From: Xanthomonas cassavae CFBP 4642 | GTDB taxonomy: Bacteria; Pseudomonadota; Gammaproteobacteria; Xanthomonadales; Xanthomonadaceae | Assembly: GCF_000454545.1 (NCBI RefSeq) | Contig: NZ_CM002139.1 | Span: 4,773,052 to 4,781,757, forward strand | DNA length: 8,706 bases | Direction of reading: 5' to 3' | Part shown: one piece after another, positions 4,844 through 8,706 of the stretch | Layout: the number at the start of each line of letters is the position of its first letter | How positions within the stretch are numbered: the stretch's first letter is position 1 | Notes under the pieces: generated by a model | Told to the model about the DNA's origin: nothing | Databases searched by the model: none | The model's input: the letters and a program-made list of their open reading frames with translations, nothing else | Translations under genes and position numbers: made by a program

Positions 4844-5115
4844 TGGACGCAGCCAGTCCAAACGCCCAGCTGCCGGAGGGCGCTGACTACTCGATCAGCG
4901 AAGAAGAGCAGTTCCGGCTTTGGCGCGCCTACCACGCGGCCGCATTGCTTGCCGCGCTGACCAACGATGTGGCGATCGAGGCAGGCATCAACCACGACGG
5001 ACCAGCGGCAGTGGCCGACTACATCCGCCACGAGCTGCTCGATGTCCTCAATGGCGCGCAACACCTGCGTGAACCCGACCCCAGCATTCCGCCATCTGGC
5101 GCTGACCTGATCTGA
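4843..5115 (+). CDS. Small acidic phage protein, unknown function
   Basis: 90 aa. The ATG at 4843 overlaps the previous stop (TGATG) and has GGAGG at 4831-4835; an in-frame ATG at 4804 lies deep in the previous gene and is rejected. Residues 18 onward (YSISEEEQFRLWRAYHAAAL) and the middle (AVADYIRHELLDVLNGAQHL) look like amphipathic helices. The N and C termini are proline- and acid-rich. No known domain recognised. Confidence 0.7.
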   Translation: MDAASPNAQLPEGADYSISEEEQFRLWRAYHAAALLAALTNDVAIEAGINHDGPAAVADYIRHELLDVLNGAQHLREPDPSIPPSGADLI

Positions 5116-5116
5116 C

Positions 5117-5157
5117 CCCGCAACAGCGGGCCGGCGGGCGGTGCTGGAACACCGCCC
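5117..5157 (+). other. Two adjacent hairpins in an intercistronic gap
   Basis: CCCGC-AACA-GCGGG (5117-5130) is followed by GGGCGGTG-CTGGAA-CACCGCCC (5136-5157), the second a perfect 8-bp stem. They fill most of the 78-base gap between two genes of an otherwise overlapping operon. There is no T-run, so they are more likely an mRNA-processing or stability element than a terminator. Confidence 0.5.
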
Positions 5158-5193
5158 CAAGGCCCTCCACCAACGCAACTCAGGAGAGTCGAT

Positions 5194-5619
5194 ATGCAAC
5201 AGCAAACTGGAACACGTCCAGCCACGGCAGCACGCCCGCTGGCTTTGGGCACCGGACCCGACGCGGAGGCTAGCACGCCGGCCGTCGTCGCCTACGATCG
5301 CGGCATGGGCGATTGCTCGGCCACCATCACCCTGCATGTCACGCATGGTTCGGTGGTGGTCACTGCCGCGCTGAACATGGGGCCACTGCGCGAGGCACGT
5401 CAGTCGTGGGAGCGGCGTCGCGGCTCCGGCGGCGGCTGGAAACTCATCGAAGGCCCCCGCCTGTGGACGGCTGCAGAGGACTCGATCAGCACGGAGCTGG
5501 CCGAGTTCATGGACGGCCTGGATTTCCCATTCGACCTGGCCAACATGCTGCCGCGCCGCCCAACTGCGGCTGCAGCCGCTGCGGTGGCACAGGCTGCACG
5601 CGAGGTGGCCAATGGCTGA
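5194..5619 (+). CDS. Phage protein of unknown function (141 aa)
   Basis: ATG at 5194 with a good AGGAG ribosome site in CAGGAGAGTCGAT just upstream, the clearest independent start in the operon. The N-terminal 30 residues look disordered (QQQTGTRPATAARP). A strand-rich segment (CSATITLHVTHGSVVVTAAL) and a charged stretch with Gly runs (RRRGSGGGWKLIEGPRLW) follow, and the end is alanine-rich and helical. No enzyme motif or recognised family. The product overlaps the next start by 8 bases. Confidence 0.7.
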   Translation: MQQQTGTRPATAARPLALGTGPDAEASTPAVVAYDRGMGDCSATITLHVTHGSVVVTAALNMGPLREARQSWERRRGSGGGWKLIEGPRLWTAAEDSISTELAEFMDGLDFPFDLANMLPRRPTAAAAAAVAQAAREVANG

Positions 5620-5794
5620 GCTGCTCGCGCTCGCGATGGTGTTTCCGCCGGCGATCGGTGGCGCCCTGGTCTACCGGCTGTGGGCGACCCGCCGCCCACG
5701 CCTCACTCGGACCGGGCTAGCTGTTGGCCAGGTGCCACAGCGCCGCCGGGGCCGTGCCCGGATGGCGGTGCGCCGGGAGGCCATCCATGGCTAA
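5612..5794 (+). CDS. Small single-TM basic protein
   Basis: 60 aa. The ATG at 5612 overlaps the previous stop. Residues about 3-24 (ELLALAMVFPPAIGGALVYR) form one transmembrane helix. The rest is strongly basic (RRPRLTR, QRRRGRARMAVRR), giving an N-out, C-in orientation by the positive-inside rule. Its stop overlaps the next start by 8 bases. Function unknown. The basic tail could partly reflect high GC, so it is less certain than its neighbours. Confidence 0.5.
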   Translation: MAELLALAMVFPPAIGGALVYRLWATRRPRLTRTGLAVGQVPQRRRGRARMAVRREAIHG

Positions 5795-6059
5795 GTCCGT
5801 CATCTTTCTTGGCCCGCAAGGCACGGGAAAATCGCTCAATGTCGATGCACTGCGCCAAGTGCTGGGCCTGCAGGAGGTGATCGAGCTGGACGACATCCTG
5901 CACACCTTCCGCGCTGATCGCCTGGAACCCGTAGGGCAGCTGATGCTGACCTGCAATGAACAGCAGGCGCAGACCTGGTCAGTGCACTGGGGTCTTCGCG
6001 TCCTTCGTGTCGAAGAAGCCCGCAGCCAGCTCGGCTCCGCATGGAGGACGCATCCATGA
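5787..6059 (+). CDS. Mini P-loop NTPase-like protein (90 aa)
   Basis: ATG at 5787 with GGGAGG at 5775-5780; the longer in-frame ATG at 5724 lacks such a site and lies inside the preceding gene. MAKSVIFLGPQGTGKS is a textbook first strand and Walker A (residues 9-16). VIELDDI at about 31-37 resembles the second strand with acidic residues of small kinases or AAA proteins, and LMLTCNE at 52-58 resembles a sensor strand. Only about 90 residues remain where a full P-loop domain needs roughly 150 or more, so it is a minimal or degenerate ATPase, perhaps a DNA-metabolism accessory. It ends by overlapping the next gene (ATGA). Confidence 0.7.
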   Translation: MAKSVIFLGPQGTGKSLNVDALRQVLGLQEVIELDDILHTFRADRLEPVGQLMLTCNEQQAQTWSVHWGLRVLRVEEARSQLGSAWRTHP

Positions 6060-6280
6060 ACCTGCAGCGCATGATCGAGATTGCTCGTACCGCCGCGCGC
6101 ATGGGAGAGCCTGGCCCCTTGTCCACCGGCGAGGCGCTCACAGCCGCTCTGGTGTTAAACCGTGCCGATTGGCTGGCCGAGATGGATTACACAATTGTCC
6201 AGGCGCTGGACCGGATCGATTCGGACACCGTGCAACATCTTCGGGAGGCTGAGCGCGTGCTGCGCTCTGAGGTGCCGTGA
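6056..6280 (+). CDS. Small helical phage protein
   Basis: 74 aa. ATG at 6056 in an ATGA overlap, with GGAGG at 6043-6047; the ATG at 6041 is too close to that ribosome site. The product is helical throughout (LQRMIEIARTAARMGEP, TGEALTAALVLNRADWLAEM, HLREAERVLRSEV) with no membrane segment. No family recognised. Confidence 0.65.
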   Translation: MNLQRMIEIARTAARMGEPGPLSTGEALTAALVLNRADWLAEMDYTIVQALDRIDSDTVQHLREAERVLRSEVP

Positions 6281-6549
6281 CGCAACGTCAGGTCGACCAC
6301 GACACGCCGCTGCCGCCATGCTCCAACGGTCACGTGGCTCGCCACATGCTCGACGCCCGCCGCCCCGAGGCGGGCGGCGGGCATTTCATCGAGTGCGTGT
6401 GTGGGCGCACGCAGAAGCATCCCAGCTACGAGCTCGCCATGATCGAATGGCGCAGAGCGCATCGCATCCGCACACCTCGGGAGCCACGACCGTGCGCCCC
6501 CAACGTGGTGCAACTCGGCCTGCGCTTCATAGGCACGCGCACGCGATGA
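6277..6549 (+). CDS. Small zinc-ribbon-like protein, Lar-type layout
   Basis: 90 aa with a GTG start overlapping the previous stop (GTGA, 6277-6280). Metal-ligand candidates are C15, H19, C40 and C42, in the pattern PCSNGH, then IECVCGRTQK, then AMIEWRRAHR. That order, including the closing Trp-Arg-Arg, follows the Lar restriction-alleviation type of small phage zinc protein, but the first Cys pair is reduced to Cys-His and the second to C-x-C. Lar proteins modulate type I restriction; whether this one does is unknown. The tail (PCAPNVVQLGLRFIG) is unexplained. Confidence 0.6.
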   Translation: MTQRQVDHDTPLPPCSNGHVARHMLDARRPEAGGGHFIECVCGRTQKHPSYELAMIEWRRAHRIRTPREPRPCAPNVVQLGLRFIGTRTR

Positions 6550-6755
6550 TCGAGAGCGCAAATATGGAGGGCTTCCGCCGAGCCTGCGAGGCGCGCCATT
6601 GGCTGCGGCAAGGCTATGTGGATGCGGCAAAGGTCACAGAACTCAGGCTCCGCATTGCCGCCCAGCGGGGCTATGTGGCCGCGGACTTGCTCGTGGAGGA
6701 AATGCGCGAGCAGTGGCGCTACCGGCGGGAGTGGATGACGGGGCAACAGAGATGA
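6546..6755 (+). CDS. Small helical phage protein near the integrase
   Basis: 69 aa. ATG at 6546 overlaps the previous stop; the later in-frame ATG at 6564 would lose six residues. The sequence is mostly charged helix (FRRACEARHWLRQGYVDAAK, then LLVEEMREQWRYRREW). The RRACEARHWL motif recurs in small proteins next to phage recombination genes as I remember them, but I cannot name the family with certainty. Overlaps the next start by four bases. Confidence 0.6.
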   Translation: MIESANMEGFRRACEARHWLRQGYVDAAKVTELRLRIAAQRGYVAADLLVEEMREQWRYRREWMTGQQR

Positions 6756-6970
6756 GCGATGCGGTGCTGACATTTGAGGATCTGCGGCGCCTATGCGCGC
6801 CGATCGGGCCGGCGCCACGTGCATCGACGGTCGTGCGCTGGGCCCATGACCAGGGTATCCGCTACAAGTACGACGGTCGAGGCGGAATCTGGACAACTGT
6901 AGATGCGCTCAACGCGGCACTGGGCATTGCCCATGTACCCGCCGAGCTACACAACAAGGAGCTGATCTGA
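6752..6970 (+). CDS. Excisionase-like / DUF4224-type small protein
   Basis: 72 aa. ATG in an ATGA overlap at 6752; the stop overlaps the integrase start (TGATG). LTFEDLRRLCAPIGPAPRA, STVVRWAHDQGIRYKYDG and then GGIWTTVDALNAAL fit a helix-turn-helix followed by a small wing, the layout of DUF4224 proteins that pair with phage tyrosine integrases. Likely role: recombination directionality, binding the arm region at the att site. Assigned from the pattern and from its place just before the integrase. Confidence 0.65.
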   Translation: MSDAVLTFEDLRRLCAPIGPAPRASTVVRWAHDQGIRYKYDGRGGIWTTVDALNAALGIAHVPAELHNKELI

Positions 6971-8199
6971 TGGGACGCGGCAGGAAGCGCCAGTTCAACC
7001 CTGATATTCCTCGACATATCGACCAAGACGCCCTCCCGAAGGGCGTCTACTGGGCGGATGGACGCTGGTACATCATCGAACCGCACCCCGAAGGCGGCTC
7101 AACGCGGAAAAGAACCATTGCCTACGCAGATGCGCGGCTATCTGACCTCCATGCGGCCAGAGAGGCTGCTCGAGGCGCCGGCCTGGTGGGCACGCTGCAG
7201 TACGTAGCCGATGCATTCAAGCTATCAACGGAGTACCGCGACCTATCGCGCAGTACTCGCGATGACTACGATCGCCACGCAGAAGTGGCATGCGGCTATG
7301 TGTTGAAGGACGGCAGTGCGTTTGGAAGCCTGCAGGTCGATCGCTTGTCCGTTCCCCTGGTCCAGCGCTTGGTCGAAGCGCTCGCCAAAGGACGGGAAGC
7401 TAGTGCCGTACAGCCCGGCTTGCCCGCCCGGCCGTCAACGGCTAATCACACGCTGCGCTATCTGCATAGGTTGTTTGCTTGGGGCATACGCATCGGCCAC
7501 TGCAAGACCAATCCGGCGAGCGGCGTGAGGGCCGCGAAGGAGCGTGCTGATGCCAAGATGCCTGAACCGCAGTCCTTCCTGGCCGTGCTTGAGTTTGCCA
7601 AGGCGCGTGCCGCCTTGCCCTTGCACGCAAAGGGATCGGTCCCGCCGTACATGCCGGCGGTGATGGTGCTGGCTTACAACGCGCGTCTTCGCGGTGTCGA
7701 GGTGACGGACCTGACCGACGCCGACGCCCTGCAGCAGGGTGTCCGTTGCACACGCCGCAAGGGCTCCCGCGACAACATCACGCTTTGGAACGACGATCTG
7801 CGCTGGGCGTGGACCTGGCTGCGGGAATACCGCGCCAGACGCGTCCAGGCGCATAAGCGGCCAGTGGCGATGCGCCCCGAGCAACGAGGGCTATTGGTAA
7901 CACAGACCGGTACTCGCCTGGCCAGGTCGACATTGAAGACCGCCTGGCAGCGCCTGATCATTGCGGCGATCGACGAGGGCGTGATCGAGGCGGAAGAGCG
8001 GTTCACGCTCCACGGCCTGAAGCATCGCGGAATCACAGACACGCGCGGAACCCGGGCGCACAAGCAAGATGCTGCAGGCCACGTCACGCCGCAGATGACG
8101 CATCGATACGATCATGAGCTGCAGGTAGTCGAGCCGCCGGCGCTGCCCACTGATGAGGCGCTCGCGTTCGTTGACCTGGTCGACGTGCCACACCCGTAG
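6970..8199 (+). CDS. int: Tyrosine integrase
   Basis: 409 aa; AAGGAG at 6956-6961 precedes the ATG. An N-terminal arm-binding region (about 1-75) contains a GVYWADGRWYI strand. A core-binding domain (about 75-190) reads LQYVADAFKLSTEYRDLSRS through HRLFAWGIRIGHCKTNP. The catalytic domain shows R241 in ARLRGVEV, K264 in TRRKGSRDN, H348 in LHGLKH, H371 in AGHVTPQMTH and the nucleophile Y380, nine residues after H371 as usual. The conserved second Arg (HxxR) is replaced by Lys351, HGLKHRG. It performs integration and excision at the adjacent tRNA-Asn. It lies at the end of the operon, with its 3' end 77 bp from the tRNA. Confidence 0.95.
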   Translation: MGRGRKRQFNPDIPRHIDQDALPKGVYWADGRWYIIEPHPEGGSTRKRTIAYADARLSDLHAAREAARGAGLVGTLQYVADAFKLSTEYRDLSRSTRDDYDRHAEVACGYVLKDGSAFGSLQVDRLSVPLVQRLVEALAKGREASAVQPGLPARPSTANHTLRYLHRLFAWGIRIGHCKTNPASGVRAAKERADAKMPEPQSFLAVLEFAKARAALPLHAKGSVPPYMPAVMVLAYNARLRGVEVTDLTDADALQQGVRCTRRKGSRDNITLWNDDLRWAWTWLREYRARRVQAHKRPVAMRPEQRGLLVTQTGTRLARSTLKTAWQRLIIAAIDEGVIEAEERFTLHGLKHRGITDTRGTRAHKQDAAGHVTPQMTHRYDHELQVVEPPALPTDEALAFVDLVDVPHP

Positions 8200-8207
8200 A
8201 AACAGCG

Positions 8208-8229
8208 AATTTTCCCGCCAATTTTCCCG
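8208..8229. repeat. Tandem 10-bp repeat next to the attachment site
   Basis: AATTTTCCCG occurs at 8208-8217 and 8220-8229, a 12-bp period, between the integrase stop and the tRNA. Short direct repeats this close to an att core are typical arm-type sites for integrase or excisionase. Confidence 0.5.
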
Positions 8230-8234
8230 GTGCA

Positions 8235-8268
8235 ACAAAAAAGGGCTTGCAATCAATCGCAAGCCCTT
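8235..8268 (-). terminator. Intrinsic terminator of tRNA-Asn, possibly bidirectional
   Basis: AAGGGCTTGC (8241-8250) and GCAAGCCCTT (8259-8268) form a perfect 10-bp stem with an 8-base loop. On the minus strand it is followed by six T (complement of A at 8237-8242), nine bases after the tRNA 3' end. On the plus strand the tail is TGATGTTTTT, so it may also stop integrase transcripts. Confidence 0.8.
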
Positions 8269-8276
8269 GATGTTTT

Positions 8277-8310
8277 TGGCGCCCGAAGTTGGACTCGAAC
8301 CAACGACCCC
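8277..8310. other. Probable attachment-site region in the tRNA 3' part
   Basis: A tyrosine integrase that reads towards the 3' end of a tRNA normally recombines within that 3' part, including the T-arm and acceptor stem. The second copy of the core is not in this window, so the limits are a guess. Confidence 0.4.
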
Positions 8311-8353
8311 CTGATTAACAGTCAAGTGCTCTAACCGGCTGAGCTATTCGGGC
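8277..8353 (-). tRNA. tRNA-Asn (anticodon GTT), 77 nt including encoded CCA
   Basis: On the minus strand the acceptor arms GCCCGAA and TTCGGGC pair fully, with discriminator G and encoded CCA (complement of 8277-8280). The D-arm reads TAGCTCAGCCGGTTAGAGCA. The anticodon loop is CTGTTAA (GTT, Asn) on a stem CTTGA/TCAGG. The T-arm contains GGTTCGAGTCC. The gene looks complete, so the element restores the tRNA sequence on integrating. Confidence 0.97.
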
Positions 8354-8363
8354 GGGGAGGCGT

Positions 8364-8392
8364 ATTCTAGACGCACGAGTGCGATAGTGCAA
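8364..8392 (-). promoter_or_regulatory. Sigma-70 promoter of tRNA-Asn
   Basis: On the minus strand a -35 TTGCAC (8392-8387) and a -10 TAGAAT (8369-8364, five of six consensus bases) are separated by exactly 17 bp. The start point would fall a few bases before the mature tRNA 5' end at 8353. Confidence 0.7.
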
Positions 8393-8405
8393 GACCCAAA
8401 TTCGG

Positions 8406-8630
8406 CTACCAACAGCCCGGCGTGGCCGAGGCACTCGGCGTCTTCACTCCTGCCTGATTCAACGTCATCGTGCCGCACGTATCCTTAACCTGGTTGCCCT
8501 GCGGCGCAGCAGTGATCGTGAAGGTGGACTGATTACCGACGACCGTTAGGGTGTATTGCGCCGTACCGCCCTCACGCGGCGACTGGATAGTTGTTGAGCC
8601 GTTTGCAAAACGAAACCTGATTAGCCCCAT
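8406..8630 (-). pseudogene. Type IV pilin PilE-like C-terminal remnant
   Basis: The frame reads 74 residues, including TAQYTLTVVGNQSTFTITA, PQGNQVKDTCGTMTLNQAGV and a terminal GCW with TAG at 8408-8406. The strand-rich end with CGTMTLNQAGVKTPS and final Cys-Trp is the C-terminal half of PilE-type minor pilins, with the two cysteines of the disulphide loop. The prepilin signal (GFTLIE helix) is absent. In the same frame there is a TGA at 8636-8634, two codons before the ATG, so translation from outside would stop. Another minus frame upstream (reading FTWDHCPTDSSQILQLP) is open until a TAA overlapping this start; a one-base insertion would join the two. It is either a frameshifted pilE or a fragment of one. 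It belongs to the chromosomal flank. Confidence 0.55.
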
Positions 8631-8706
8631 CGCTCAGCCGGCAGTTGCAGGATTTGCGACGAGTCGGTTGGACAATGGTCCCACGTGAATACAACGCAGG
8701 TGGGAG

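Noticed and set aside
6162..6755. A 197-aa plus-strand ORF across the 6056-6755 small genes
   Set aside because: It joins the real 69-aa gene to an upstream out-of-frame reading of two other small genes with good overlapping starts.
8241..8268. CRISPR-like or att repeat
   Set aside because: It is a single inverted repeat with a T-run on the minus strand, fully explained as a terminator.

Overview
This window is the right-hand end of an integrated temperate phage or phage-like element. It sits in a tRNA-Asn gene of a high-GC gammaproteobacterium, most likely of the Xanthomonas/Stenotrophomonas group. The clues are the high GC at third codon positions, the tandem KilA-N genes, the tyrosine integrase facing the 3' end of tRNA-Asn, and a type IV pilin (PilE-like) remnant beyond the tRNA. 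The genus is an inference; nothing here fixes it.

Layout, left to right. (1) 1-1512: the C-terminal part of a phage replication ATPase (primase/helicase type), whose start lies outside the window. (2) 1509-4017: three KilA-N DNA-binding modules in a row. The first is fused out of frame to a relic C-terminal domain, the second is cut off after the KilA-N domain, and the third is intact. The third and the helicase end in the same small C-terminal domain. A leftward two-gene insert (a 45-aa polar ORF and a two-TM SLATT-like protein) sits between modules 1 and 2. (3) 4018-4340: a leader with no convincing independent gene but a rich RNA architecture. A compact three-way-junction RNA is flanked on both sides by target sequences complementary to its loop and junction, with an intrinsic terminator after the first target and the ribosome-binding site of the next gene in the second. 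This is the layout of the c4 antisense RNA of phages P1/P7 and the CI immunity RNA of satellite phage P4. (4) 4341-8199: a rightward run of small phage genes, mostly with overlapping stops and starts, ending in a DUF4224/excisionase-like gene and the integrase. (5) 8200-8353: short tandem repeats, a terminator and tRNA-Asn with its own promoter, on the minus strand. (6) 8354-8706: chromosomal flank with a PilE C-terminal remnant.

How they may work together (inference). The antisense RNA would keep the 4341-8199 operon, including the recombination genes, silent in the lysogen, both by early termination and by covering the first ribosome-binding site. The KilA-N proteins are antirepressor-type regulators that can swap C-terminal domains with the replication gene. 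The inserted membrane-protein pair looks like lysogen-expressed cargo.
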